This document shows positions 26,854-35,399 of a stretch of 51,901 nt of DNA, in pieces (the stretch's first letter is position 1; the number at the start of each line of letters is the position of its first letter). This DNA is from an uncultured Micromonospora sp. (GTDB lineage: Bacteria > Actinomycetota > Actinomycetes > Mycobacteriales > Micromonosporaceae): positions 1 through 51,901 of the forward strand of contig CALGAM010000009.1 of the NCBI GenBank assembly GCA_937951935.1, read 5' to 3'. The position numbers and the translations under genes were made by a program. The notes beneath the pieces are model-generated. The model searched no databases. It saw nothing but the letters and a program-made list of their open reading frames with translations, and was not told the DNA's origin.

Positions 26854-26860
26854 CCGCGGG

Positions 26861-26900
26861 CCGGGGTTCCGGCCGGCCGGACGGTCGACCGGAACCCCGG
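26861..26900 (+). terminator. Rho-independent-like terminator after the M14 gene
   Basis: CCGGGGTTCCGG and CCGGAACCCCGG form a perfect 12-bp stem with a 16-nt loop, 8 bp after the stop codon. No U-tract. Confidence 0.6.
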
Positions 26901-27069
26901 ACCCTCCGGCCGGCCGGACGACACGTCGAAAGCGGCACCGGCGAGCCGCCGCCGTGGGGCGTGGCGGAACGCCCCGACGTGGGTGCCGTCCGGATCTCGG
27001 CGTGCGGACCGGCCGGCACGGGGCGCCCCCGCCGGTACGGCGGGACTGCCGATGTCGGGTGACCGTGTC

Positions 27070-27295
27070 GATGCGCTACGGTTTCCCCCGACCACCCCGC
27101 AGCGAAGCCGGTGAGAATCCGGCGCTGTCCCGCAACTGTGATGCCTCCCGCTGTCCGGCCGCCGGCCGGGCGCGGCGGGGATGAGCCAGGTCGCCTGCGG
27201 GTGCTGGTCGCGGACTGCGCCTTCGAGGAAGGGCGCCCCGCGGGCGGGGCCGATCGGTCTCTGTCGGCGGAGCAACCACCTCGACCGACAGGAGG
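27070..27295 (+). promoter_or_regulatory. Cobalamin (AdoCbl-type) riboswitch
   Basis: The conserved core runs 27104-27141 (GAAGCCGGTGAGAATCCGGC, then GCTGTCCCGCAACTGTGA) and the B12 box is GAGCCAGGTCGCCTGC at 27183-27198. The distal part shows a likely expression platform: CTGTCGG (27261-27267) pairs with CCGACAG (27285-27291), whose end enters the SD AGGAGG (27290-27295) of the next gene, so vitamin binding probably hides the ribosome binding site. Outer limits are approximate. Confidence 0.93.
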
Positions 27296-27299
27296 ACCG

Positions 27300-28238
27300 A
27301 TGAGCAGACGGACACCCAGAACGATCGTCGCGCTGGCGGCCGCGGCCGCGCTGGCCCTCGGCGCCTGCGCCACCGACACCGGCGAGCGAGCCGGCGACAC
27401 CGGAGGCGGCGACTCCACCGCGGCCTTCCCGGTGACGGTGGGAACCCTCACCCTCGACAAGCGTCCGGAGAGGATCGTCGTACTCGGGCCCACCGCCACC
27501 GAGATGCTCTACGCGATCGGCGCGGGCTCGCAGGTCGTGGCCGTGGACGACAACTCGAACCACCCGCCCGAGGCGCCGCGGACCGACCTGTCCGCGTTCA
27601 CCCCGAACGCGGAGGCGATCGCTGCCAGGCAGCCCGACCTGGTGGTGCTGACCGACGACCGTAACAAGATCGTCGACCAGCTCGGTCAGCTCAGGATCCC
27701 GCACTACCAGGTGCCGGCCGCACAGACGCTGGACGACACCTACCGGCAGCTCACCGACCTGGGGACACTGACCGGGCACCGGGACGAGGCAGCCGACCTC
27801 GTCCGGCGGATGAGGGACGACATCGCCAAACTCACCGCCGACCTGCCACAGCGGTCGAGGAGGTTGACCTACTTCTACGAACTCGGACCGGAGTACTACA
27901 CCGCGACCAGCAAGACCTTCATCGGCTCGCTGTTCAGCCTGGTCGGGCTGGAGAACATCGCGGACCCGGCCGACGCCGACGGCGCGAAGGGCGGCTACCC
28001 GCAGCTCAGCGAGGAAGCGATCATCCAGGCCAACCCGGACCTGATCTTCCTCGCCGACACCAGGTGCTGTCAGCAGTCCCCGGAGACGGTTCGGGCCCGT
28101 ACCGGCTGGTCCGGGATCACGGCCGTGAGGAACAACCAGATCGTCGTCCTCGACGACGACATCGCCTCCCGCTGGGGCCCCCGGGTCGTCGACCTGCTCC
28201 GGGCCATCGTGGACGCGGTTGCCCGGATCCCCGCTTGA
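27300..28238 (+). CDS. btuF: Cobalamin/siderophore-type ABC transporter substrate-binding lipoprotein
   Basis: 312 aa from ATG 27300 with SD AGGAGG. Lipoprotein signal with lipobox LALGACATD. Helical-backbone periplasmic-binding fold of the BtuF/FecB class: RIVVLGPTATEMLYAIGAG, IAARQPDLVVLTDD, QANPDLIFLAD. The riboswitch upstream makes cobalamin or a cobamide the likely cargo rather than ferric siderophore; the ligand is inferred. It overlaps the permease by 4 bp. Confidence 0.9.
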   Translation: MSRRTPRTIVALAAAAALALGACATDTGERAGDTGGGDSTAAFPVTVGTLTLDKRPERIVVLGPTATEMLYAIGAGSQVVAVDDNSNHPPEAPRTDLSAFTPNAEAIAARQPDLVVLTDDRNKIVDQLGQLRIPHYQVPAAQTLDDTYRQLTDLGTLTGHRDEAADLVRRMRDDIAKLTADLPQRSRRLTYFYELGPEYYTATSKTFIGSLFSLVGLENIADPADADGAKGGYPQLSEEAIIQANPDLIFLADTRCCQQSPETVRARTGWSGITAVRNNQIVVLDDDIASRWGPRVVDLLRAIVDAVARIPA

Positions 28239-29395
28239 GCACCGCGGAAACCCCGCCGCCCCCGGGTGCTCCCGCCGAACCTGACCGGGACACCCGGGGC
28301 GGCCGGGACGACAGACGTACCGGGAGAGTCGGGCCGGCGCCGTACGCCCGCCCCGCCGGGCTGCGACGGCGCTGGCTCCTCGCCGGCCTCGCCGCCGTCG
28401 CGGTCGCCGCGGTCGCCGGCGTCGCGTACGGGCCGGTCAGCCTTCCCGCGGGCAGCGTCGCGGCGGAACTGCTCAACCTCGTGCCCGGGGTGCGCCTGGA
28501 CAGCGGACTCAACGAGCGCGAGGTCGCCATCGTCACCGAGCTGCGTCTGCCCCGGGTGGTGCTCGGACTGCTCGTCGGGGGGACGCTCGCCCTGGCCGGC
28601 GGCTGCTACCAGGGCGTCTTCCGCAACCCGCTGGCCGACCCGCACCTGCTCGGCGTGGCGGCCGGAGCCGGACTGGCGGTCACCGCGGTGATCGTGGCGC
28701 GGGGCGTCACCGGCGCCGACGTCACCGTCGGTCTGCCCGTCACCGTGCCGCTGGCCGCGTTCGTCGGGGCGGTCGGCGCGGTCCTGCTCACCTACCTGCT
28801 CGGGGCCGCCGGTGGCCGGGACCGGTCCCCGGCCACCCTGATCCTGGCCGGAGTCGCCGTCTCCGCCTTCCTCGCCGCCGGGCAGACGTACCTGTTGCAG
28901 AACAGCGCGGAGAGCATCCAGGAGGTCTACTCGTGGATGCTCGGCCGGCTCGCCACCGCCGGGTGGCACGACGTCCTGATGATGCTGCCGTACGCGGTGG
29001 TCGCCGGCGTCGTGGTGCTGCTGCACCGCCGGGAGCTCGACGTCCTCACCGTCGGCGACGACGAGGCGGGCAGCCTCGGTCTGCATCCGCGGCGGTCCCG
29101 GCTGCTGCTGATCGCCGCCGCCTCACTCGGCACCGCGGCCGCGGTCTCCGTCTCCGGGCTGATCGGGTTCGTCGGGATCATCGTGCCGCACACCATCCGG
29201 ATGCTGGCCGGGGCGAGCTACCGGGCGATCCTGCCACTGTCCGTCCTCTTCGGCGGGGCCTTCCTCGCCCTCACCGACCTGGTCGCCCGGACCGTCGCGG
29301 CCCCGGCCGAGATCCCGATCGGGGTGGTCACCGCGATTCTCGGTGGCCCCTTCTTCGCCCTGGTGCTGCGGACGACGAAGCGGGTGGAGACGTGA
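28235..29395 (+). CDS. btuC: FecCD-family ABC permease (BtuC type)
   Basis: 386 aa from TTG 28235, which overlaps the previous stop (TTGA); the frame continues upstream but only inside btuF. Residues 1-45 are a Pro/Arg-rich cytoplasmic leader, then about nine to ten membrane helices with the FecCD signatures TELRLPRVVLGLLVGGTLAL and GLIGFVGIIVPHTIRMLAG. It forms the channel of the importer with the ATPase that follows. Confidence 0.92.
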   Translation: MSTAETPPPPGAPAEPDRDTRGGRDDRRTGRVGPAPYARPAGLRRRWLLAGLAAVAVAAVAGVAYGPVSLPAGSVAAELLNLVPGVRLDSGLNEREVAIVTELRLPRVVLGLLVGGTLALAGGCYQGVFRNPLADPHLLGVAAGAGLAVTAVIVARGVTGADVTVGLPVTVPLAAFVGAVGAVLLTYLLGAAGGRDRSPATLILAGVAVSAFLAAGQTYLLQNSAESIQEVYSWMLGRLATAGWHDVLMMLPYAVVAGVVVLLHRRELDVLTVGDDEAGSLGLHPRRSRLLLIAAASLGTAAAVSVSGLIGFVGIIVPHTIRMLAGASYRAILPLSVLFGGAFLALTDLVARTVAAPAEIPIGVVTAILGGPFFALVLRTTKRVET

Positions 29396-30210
29396 CCGGG
29401 AGCGCCCCCGTCGCCGTCGAGGTGACCGGGTTGCGGGTCACCCTCGACGGGGCAACGGTCCTGGCCGGCGTCGGCCTGTCGGTGGCGGCCGGAGAGTGGG
29501 TGACGGTGATCGGGCCCAACGGCGCCGGCAAGTCCACACTGCTCCGTGCGGTCGGCGGGTTGCTGTCGGCCGACGCCGGCTCGATCCGCCTCTTCGGTAC
29601 GCCGTCGGCACGGCTCGGGCGACGGGAACGGGCCCGGATCGTGGCGACCGTCGCCCAGTCCCCGGTCGTACCGGCCGGGATGACGGTCTTCGACTACGTG
29701 CTGCTCGGGCGCACCCCGTACGTCCCCCCGTTCGGCCGGGAGTCGGCGGCCGACCTGGCCGTGGTCTCCGACGTCCTCGACCGGCTGGAGCTGGCCCGGT
29801 TCGCGTCCCGGCCGTTGGCGACGCTCTCCGGTGGTGAGCGGCAACGGGTGTTCCTGGCCCGGGCCCTGGCCCAGGACGCGCCCCTGCTGCTGCTGGACGA
29901 GCCGACCAGCGCGCTGGACATCGGACACCAGCAGGAGGTGCTGGAGCTGGTCGACCAGCTCCGCCGCGACGACGGTCTGACCGTGCTCGCCACCATGCAC
30001 GACCTCTCGGTCGCCGGCGAGTACGCCGACCGGCTGGTGCTGCTGGCCGGCGGCCGGGTCGTCGCCGACGGGCCGCCGCGGGAGGTGCTGGTCGAGGAGC
30101 TGCTGACGACCCACTACCAGGCCCGGGTGCGGGTCATCGACGGCGAGCACGGCCCGCTGGTGGTCCCGGTCCGCTCCGGCAGGAGGCCGGCGGACCGGCC
30201 GGCGGGCTGA
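29392..30210 (+). CDS. btuD: ABC transporter ATP-binding protein (BtuD/FecE type)
   Basis: 272 aa from GTG 29392, overlapping the permease stop by 4 bp. Walker A GPNGAGKST, signature LSGGERQRVFLARALAQD, Walker B LLLLDEPTSALD and switch His in LATMHDLSVAGEYADR. It energises uptake through the preceding permease. The three genes are coupled by GTGA/TTGA overlaps and should share the riboswitch. Confidence 0.94.
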   Translation: MTGSAPVAVEVTGLRVTLDGATVLAGVGLSVAAGEWVTVIGPNGAGKSTLLRAVGGLLSADAGSIRLFGTPSARLGRRERARIVATVAQSPVVPAGMTVFDYVLLGRTPYVPPFGRESAADLAVVSDVLDRLELARFASRPLATLSGGERQRVFLARALAQDAPLLLLDEPTSALDIGHQQEVLELVDQLRRDDGLTVLATMHDLSVAGEYADRLVLLAGGRVVADGPPREVLVEELLTTHYQARVRVIDGEHGPLVVPVRSGRRPADRPAG

Positions 30211-30229
30211 GGCGACCGGCCACGCCGGC

Positions 30230-30967
30230 TCAGTGGAACCGCCGTCCCTCGTCCCGCCGGTAGGCCCAGCCGGCGACCGCGGCCAGCACCACGACCCAGA
30301 CGCCGAGCATCACCAGCGAGGTCGGGTTGATCCGGAAGTCGCCGACCGCCGCCCACATCAGTTCGACCGCGCCCCGGGTCGGCAGGTACGGGGCGATCGC
30401 GGTGATGAAGCCCGGCGAGCTGTCCGGCGGGAAGAGCAGACCGCCGCCGAAGGCCAGCGGGAAGAAGACCACCTGGGCGACCACGGTCGCGGCCTTGCTG
30501 GGCAGCGCGTAGCCGATCGCGAGTCCCATCAGGGTGAACGGCACCGCCACGACGACGACCGTGCCGAGCGCGGCCAGGAACGCCGGTGCGCTGACGCGGG
30601 CCTCGGTCGCCACCGCGGCCACGACCACCACCGGAATCAGCGACAGCAGGGTCATCGTCAGCCCGGCCGTGATCCGCCCGGCGAAGCGCGGCGCGGGTCC
30701 GGCGGGCAGCGTCCGCAGGTACGGGTCCCAGGGCTGGGCGCGGTCCTCGGCGACCCCGATGCCGTACTGGAAGATGTTGGTGCTCATCACCGCGAAGGTG
30801 ACCATCGAGGCGGTGGCGTACGTCGCGGCCACCGGATCGTCGCCGGAGAACGGGACGACGAAGAACAGCATCGACACCGTCGGGAAGAAGGCGCTGCCGA
30901 CCACCGCGATCGGGACCCGGACGGTCTCCAGCAACTGGTACCTGGTGTGTACGAGGGCGAGGCGCAC
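30230..30967 (-). CDS. ABC-2 type transporter permease
   Basis: 245 aa, six membrane helices. The region GIGVAEDRAQPWDPYLRTLP followed by membrane segments is typical of ABC-2/DrrB-like exporter permeases. It follows the ATPase gene by 12 bp and would be its membrane partner. Export substrate unknown; drug or lipid export is usual for the family. Confidence 0.9.
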   Translation of the reverse strand: MRLALVHTRYQLLETVRVPIAVVGSAFFPTVSMLFFVVPFSGDDPVAATYATASMVTFAVMSTNIFQYGIGVAEDRAQPWDPYLRTLPAGPAPRFAGRITAGLTMTLLSLIPVVVVAAVATEARVSAPAFLAALGTVVVVAVPFTLMGLAIGYALPSKAATVVAQVVFFPLAFGGGLLFPPDSSPGFITAIAPYLPTRGAVELMWAAVGDFRINPTSLVMLGVWVVVLAAVAGWAYRRDEGRRFH

Positions 30968-30979
30968 GTTCGGGTCTCC

Positions 30980-31954
30980 TCAGGCGTCGGCGGGCTCGGC
31001 GGTGGTGGTCTCGGCGGTGGTGGTGGCCCCGGCCACGGCGGGCTCGGCGGTGGTGGTGGCCCCGGCCACGGCGGGCTCGGCGGTGGTCGGCTCGGCGGTG
31101 GTGAGCGCCAGGAAGGCGTCCTCGAGCGAGGTGGGTCGGATCTCCAGGTCCGAGAAGGCGACGCCGCTGCGGACCAGATCCCGGACGAACTGGTCGGAGT
31201 CGGTGGTCAGCAGTCGGGTCACCCCGTCGACCCGCTCCACGCCACGCACGCCCGGCAGGTCCGGCAGGTCCGGGGCGACCAGGCTGACCCGGCGTACCCG
31301 GCTCAGGTCCCGGATCGCGCCGACGGTGTCGTCGGCGAGCACCCGGCCCCGGCCGAGAACCACCACCCGCTGCGCGAGTTCCTCGATCTCCTCCAGGTAG
31401 TGGCTGGTGAGCAGCACGGTGCCGCCCTCGGCGTGGAACTGGCGGATCGCCTCCCACAGCTCCCGGCGGGCGGTCACGTCCAGGCCGGTGGTCGGCTCGT
31501 CCAGGAAGACGAGCTGGGGACGGCCGACGAAGGCCAGCGCGACGGCGAGTCGCCGCTTCTGCCCGCCGGAGAGGCCACCGGTCTGCCGGCGGGCCAGGTC
31601 GGCGAGGCCGAACCGGTCGAGTAGCTCGGCCCGGGGCATCGGGTCGGGATAGTGCGCCGAGACGAAGTCGATCACCTCGCCGACCCGCAGGGTGGGTGGG
31701 AGTCCGGTCTCCTGCGGGGTCACCCCGATCCGGCGCCGGTACACCGGATTCCGCGGGTCGCCGCCGAACAGCTCGACCCGGCCGGAGCTGACCCGGCGCA
31801 GCCCGACGAGGAGGTTCAGCAGGGTGCTCTTGCCGGCCCCGTTGGGGCCGAGCAGCCCGACCAGCTCGCCGGCGTGCAGGTCGAGGTCGACCCGGTCGAG
31901 GGCGGTGACCTCGCCGTACCGGCGGGTGGCCTGGATGGCGCGGGCTACGATCAT
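30980..31954 (-). CDS. ABC exporter ATP-binding protein
   Basis: 324 aa from ATG 31954, with GAGGAG upstream; the ATGA overlaps the stop of the regulator gene. Walker A GPNGAGKST, signature LSGGQKRRLAVALAF, Walker B LVFLDEPTTGLDV, then the DrrA-type carboxy-terminal domain (VTRLLTTDSDQFVRDLV, TSLEDAFLALT). The last ~40 residues are a Thr/Ala/Glu/Pro repeat encoded by a 33-bp tandem repeat. Pairs with the ABC-2 permease downstream. Confidence 0.93.
   Translation of the reverse strand: MIVARAIQATRRYGEVTALDRVDLDLHAGELVGLLGPNGAGKSTLLNLLVGLRRVSSGRVELFGGDPRNPVYRRRIGVTPQETGLPPTLRVGEVIDFVSAHYPDPMPRAELLDRFGLADLARRQTGGLSGGQKRRLAVALAFVGRPQLVFLDEPTTGLDVTARRELWEAIRQFHAEGGTVLLTSHYLEEIEELAQRVVVLGRGRVLADDTVGAIRDLSRVRRVSLVAPDLPDLPGVRGVERVDGVTRLLTTDSDQFVRDLVRSGVAFSDLEIRPTSLEDAFLALTTAEPTTAEPAVAGATTTAEPAVAGATTTAETTTAEPADA
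31021..31086 (-). repeat. 33-bp tandem repeat inside the exporter ATPase gene
   Basis: Two copies of a 33-bp unit (for example TGGTGGCCCCGGCCACGGCG at 31021 and again at 31054) encode two copies of the 11-residue unit TTAEPAVAGAT, flanked by partial TTAEP units. Lies in the flexible carboxy tail, away from the ATPase core. Confidence 0.8.
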
Positions 31955-32289
31955 GGCTTCTCCTCGGTCGAGGGGGATCGGGGGGACGGGTCGAGCAGGG
32001 CGCGCACCGCGGCGGTGTACTCCTCGAAGGCGAACCGGCCGCGTCGGGTCAAGCCGACCAGGGTGACCGGGGTGCGTCCCTGGTGCGTCTTGACGATCTC
32101 GACGTATTTCGCCTCTTCGAGCCTGCGCAGGTGTACGGAGAGGTTTCCCGCGGTCATCCGGAGGATCTCCTGGAGCCGGGGGAAGGTGATCCGGTCGCAG
32201 TCGGACAGGGTCGCGAGTGTGGCCATCACGCGCAGCCGGGCCTGCGCGTGGATCACCGGGTCGAGCTCCGGCGGCGGCGCCGTGGTCAC
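31951..32289 (-). CDS. Winged-helix transcriptional regulator
   Basis: 112 aa from GTG 32289, overlapping the upstream membrane gene by 4 bp (GTGA) and the ATPase gene by 4 bp (ATGA). A single winged helix: HAQARLRVMATLATLSDCDR, FPRLQEILRMTAGNLSVHLR (recognition helix) and RTPVTLVGLTRRGRFAFEEY. This matches the short MarR/ArsR-like proteins (transcriptional regulator with winged helix DNA-binding domain) that control small ABC exporters and membrane proteins. It probably autoregulates the 32996-30230 operon. Confidence 0.88.
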   Translation of the reverse strand: MTTAPPPELDPVIHAQARLRVMATLATLSDCDRITFPRLQEILRMTAGNLSVHLRRLEEAKYVEIVKTHQGRTPVTLVGLTRRGRFAFEEYTAAVRALLDPSPRSPSTEEKP

Positions 32290-32996
32290 CGCGCGCCCAC
32301 CCCGGCGAACGCGGGATCCGCGCCGGGCACCCGACGGGGCCGCCGGCGCCTGAACTCGATGACACCGCCGGCGGCCAGCATGCCGCCACCACCGGCGATC
32401 GCGATCACCAACGCGTGCCACCCCGGCCCGCTGACGACGCCCACGACGTTGGTCACGCTGATCCAGACGCCGAGGCCGAACAGGTTCCGGTCGAGCCAGA
32501 CCGCGCCCCCGGCCATGTGCAGGGCACCGGTGAGCCCGACCATCACGCCGCCCCAGAGCAGGGTGCCGAGGTCGTCGGGCAGGTGGTCGCTGACCCGGCT
32601 CAGCGCCGCGGTCACGGTGGCGAAGCTGAGCCCCCAGGAGATGCCGTACCAGACACCGCGCCGGTGGGAGTCACCGGCGACCTGTCCGCCGAGCCGGACG
32701 CTGGCGGAGCCGGTGACCAGCGCCGCCGCCGCGAGCAGCCCGAGCAGCGTGGCCAGCGGCAGCCACGCGGGAAGTGCCACGAGGACCCGGCCGTCGGGTC
32801 CGAAACGCAGAAAGAAGAGCCCGAACCCGATCAGCCAGGCCAGACCCCAGGGCCAGTAGTACAGCAGCATGTTCGGGGTGAGGCGGCGGGTCGCCTCCGC
32901 CTGTTGCTCGGCGATCATGCGCAGCGCGGTGGCGGGATCGGCGGGCGGCCGGTCGTCCGGGTCGTCGAAGGGCACGTGGGCGCGGCTCTCGGTCAC
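32286..32996 (-). CDS. Integral membrane protein of a regulator/ABC exporter operon
   Basis: 236 aa from GTG 32996, chosen because a promoter with 17-bp spacing ends 7 bp before it. The amino-terminal ~45 residues are acidic and polar, then about five to six membrane helices (PWGLAWLIGFGLFFLRF, LPLATLLGLLAAAALVTGS, LLWGGVMVGLTGALHMAG, GWHALVIAIAGGGGMLAAGG). Ends in an Arg-rich tail. Such proteins often precede the same winged-helix regulator in actinomycetes. Function unknown. Confidence 0.78.
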   Translation of the reverse strand: MTESRAHVPFDDPDDRPPADPATALRMIAEQQAEATRRLTPNMLLYYWPWGLAWLIGFGLFFLRFGPDGRVLVALPAWLPLATLLGLLAAAALVTGSASVRLGGQVAGDSHRRGVWYGISWGLSFATVTAALSRVSDHLPDDLGTLLWGGVMVGLTGALHMAGGAVWLDRNLFGLGVWISVTNVVGVVSGPGWHALVIAIAGGGGMLAAGGVIEFRRRRPRRVPGADPAFAGVGAR

Positions 32997-33003
32997 GCAG
33001 ACA

Positions 33004-33032
33004 AGTTTATGCAACAAAGTTCACGCCGTCAC
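33004..33032 (-). promoter_or_regulatory. Promoter of the exporter operon, leaderless
   Basis: On the minus strand GTGACG (33027-33032) and TAAACT (33004-33009) are separated by 17 bp, and the GTG start at 32996 is 7 bp after the -10 box. The overlapping text TTTGTTGCATAAAC is AT-rich for this genome. Confidence 0.55.
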
Positions 33033-33100
33033 CAACGAGTTTGCGTGGTCGAATAGGAGGTGAGCCTCCGGCTGCCGGGCCGGCCGTCCGTACCCACCCG

Positions 33101-35146
33101 TCAGGACAGCAGGGCGGGCAGCGGTTCGGTGTGCAGCACGGTGAGCCGGGAGACGGCCCGGGTCAGGACCACGTAGAGACGGTGCAGGCCACGCGGCTCC
33201 GCCGCCACGATGCGCGCCGGCTCGACCACGACCACGTGGTCGTACTCCAGGCCCTTCGCCAGGGTGGCCGGGACGACCGAGACCCGCGCCGTGGAGTCGA
33301 TCTCGTCGACGGTCGCGGTCGGGATCCCGGCTTCGGCGAGCGCCGCGCGAAGCCGCCCGGTGTCGGCGTCGGCCGCGATCACCCCGACCGAGCCCTCGTG
33401 GCCGAGCGCCGCCCGGACCTCGGCCACCGTCGCGGTCACCAGATCACCGACCGGGCGTACGTCGAGCGTGCCGTCCCGGCGCAGCGACTCGGCCGGCGGT
33501 ACGTCGACCGCCAGCGCCGGCAGCAGCCGGTTGGCGAGGGCGACCACGGCGGCCGGCACCCGGAAACCCGTGGTCAGCGGCACCACCGAGGCGTCCGGCT
33601 TGCCGAGGTGGCGCAGCGTCTGGCGCCAGTCGGCGGCGGCCCACGGCGCGGTGCCCTGCGCCAGGTCGCCGAGCACGGTCAGCGAACCGTGCTCGCTGCG
33701 GCGCGCGATCGCCCGGCACTGCATCGGGGACAGGTCCTGCGCCTCGTCGACCACCACGTGCCCGAAGCCGGGCAGCCGCTCGATCAGTCCGGCCGCCTCG
33801 TCGATCAGTACGGCGTCCGCCGCGCTCCACCTCGCCGCCCGCGCCGTCCGGGGTGGCTTCGGCCAGACCAGCAGCGCCTGCTCCGCGTCGGTGAGCACAC
33901 CGTCGGCGGCCTCGGCCAGCGCCGCCGGATCACTGAGCAGCCGGTGTACGAGCCCGTCCGGGGTGACCGCCGGCCAACAGCGGTCGAGGAACTCCGTGAC
34001 CGGCTTCGACCGGCCCATCCGGCGCAGCCAGGCATCGCCCGGCGAATCGCCGCGCCGTGCCTCGGCCTGGCGTTGCAGCAGGCCGACCACCCGGGCGCGG
34101 ACCCGCTCCCGGGCCGTGCCGTACGGCAGTGCCTCGCGGCGCACCTCCTCGATCACCCGGCGCAGCGCCTCGGCCGTGATGCGCCACCGGTAGGACCCGT
34201 CGGAGACGACGATCGGCTCCTCCGGCCCGCGGACCAGCCCGGCCAGCGCCCGACGCAGCACCTCGGCCATCCGGGGATCGTGCTTCACGGCGGCGGTCTC
34301 CGGCCGGTCCGTTCCCCGGACCGCCAGCGCGCCGCCGGCACCGCCACCGGGTCGGAACGCCGCCGACGTCACCAGGTCCTCGACGGTCGCCTGCGTCACC
34401 TCCACCTCGCCGAGGGCCGGGAGCACCGCGGAGATGTACGACAGGAACGCCCGGTTCGGCCCGACGACCAGTACGCCCGAGCGGCGCAGCCGTTCCCGGT
34501 GCTGGTAGAGCAGGTACGCGGCGCGGTGCAGCCCGACCGCCGTCTTCCCCGTCCCGGGTGCTCCCTGCACGCAGATCGAGTCGGCCAGGTCGGCGCGGAC
34601 CAGCTCGTCCTGCTCGGGTTGGATCGTGGCGACGATGTCCCGCATCGGCCCGACCCGGGGACGCTCGATCTCGGCGGTGAGGATCCGGCTCGCGATTCCG
34701 TACTCCTCACCCCGGTCGAGGTGTTCGTCCTCGAAGCTGGTCAGCTCGCCCTGGTGGAAGCCGAAGCGGCGCCGGGTGCGTACCCCCTGCGGGTCGCGGG
34801 CGCTGGCCCGGTAGAAGGACCGCGAGATCGGCGCCCGCCAGTCCAGCACCATCGGCTCGCCGGACTCGTCGGTGACGTGCCGCCGGCCGATGTGGTAGCT
34901 GGCGTCGGCGAAGTCGAGCCGGCCGAAGAAGAGTGGGGTGGTCGGGTCGTCGGCGAGCTCGGCGACCCGCCGGGAGAGGGTGGTGCCGAGGGTCTCGGCG
35001 GTGTACCCGTCGCCGGCGACCTGCGCGCCGGAGCGGAACAGCGCCTCGGCACGTTCCCGCATCCGGCGCAGGGCTGCCCGGGATGCGCTCAGGTGGGCGC
35101 GTTCGGCGACGAGTTCGCTGTCGAGGTCAAGATCAGATGTGGGCAC
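33101..35146 (-). CDS. HelD-like superfamily I helicase/RNA polymerase-associated ATPase
   Basis: 681 aa, GTG 35146. Amino-terminal helical arm (DSELVAERAHLSASRAALRRMR), then a UvrD-like core with Walker A CVQGAPGTGKTAVGLHRAAYL, Walker B/DEAQ VVVDEAQDLSPMQCRAI, and the late motif GLEYDHVVVVEPARI. The opening segment and the DWRAPISRSFYRA motif place it with HelD, which frees RNA polymerase from stalled complexes, rather than DNA-repair UvrD. Some actinomycete HelD-type proteins (HelR) act in rifamycin tolerance; I found no rifamycin-associated palindrome upstream, so that role is not supported. A TACACT -10-like hexamer lies at 35266-35271 on the minus strand. Confidence 0.88.
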   Translation of the reverse strand: MPTSDLDLDSELVAERAHLSASRAALRRMRERAEALFRSGAQVAGDGYTAETLGTTLSRRVAELADDPTTPLFFGRLDFADASYHIGRRHVTDESGEPMVLDWRAPISRSFYRASARDPQGVRTRRRFGFHQGELTSFEDEHLDRGEEYGIASRILTAEIERPRVGPMRDIVATIQPEQDELVRADLADSICVQGAPGTGKTAVGLHRAAYLLYQHRERLRRSGVLVVGPNRAFLSYISAVLPALGEVEVTQATVEDLVTSAAFRPGGGAGGALAVRGTDRPETAAVKHDPRMAEVLRRALAGLVRGPEEPIVVSDGSYRWRITAEALRRVIEEVRREALPYGTARERVRARVVGLLQRQAEARRGDSPGDAWLRRMGRSKPVTEFLDRCWPAVTPDGLVHRLLSDPAALAEAADGVLTDAEQALLVWPKPPRTARAARWSAADAVLIDEAAGLIERLPGFGHVVVDEAQDLSPMQCRAIARRSEHGSLTVLGDLAQGTAPWAAADWRQTLRHLGKPDASVVPLTTGFRVPAAVVALANRLLPALAVDVPPAESLRRDGTLDVRPVGDLVTATVAEVRAALGHEGSVGVIAADADTGRLRAALAEAGIPTATVDEIDSTARVSVVPATLAKGLEYDHVVVVEPARIVAAEPRGLHRLYVVLTRAVSRLTVLHTEPLPALLS

Positions 35147-35387
35147 GGGTGGATCCTTCAGCGGGATGGAATGTGCTGCTCGCGTGCCCGGGGGTGGATC
35201 GCCGGCCCCCGGCGCGGGGACGTCCGCTGCGGTGCGTGCTCACCTCGGCCGTCAAGCGGCCAGGGAGTGTAGACGGGGGCCCGCGCCCCACTCCACCGAA
35301 TTTCGCGACGGGCGGGTGCGGGTGGCGCGCCGTGCGGGGTCGACCACTTCCGGGCCGGCCGGCGGGGTGGTTGCCCGATCCGCCGGT

Positions 35388-35393
35388 TACGGT
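35388..35393 (+). promoter_or_regulatory. -10-like element before mqnA
   Basis: TACGGT ends 6 bp before the ATG at 35400, and the bases between (CGGCTC) are not SD-like, so mqnA is probably leaderless. Confidence 0.45.
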
Positions 35394-35399
35394 CGGCTC

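Noticed and set aside
33041..35272. 743-codon plus-strand open frame over the HelD-like gene
   Set aside because: Antisense shadow of a gene with clear helicase motifs; Arg/Gly/His-rich, no motif, no SD.
35147..35399. Rifamycin-associated element upstream of the HelD-like gene
   Set aside because: No matching long GC palindrome in the 253-bp gap, so rifamycin control is not supported.
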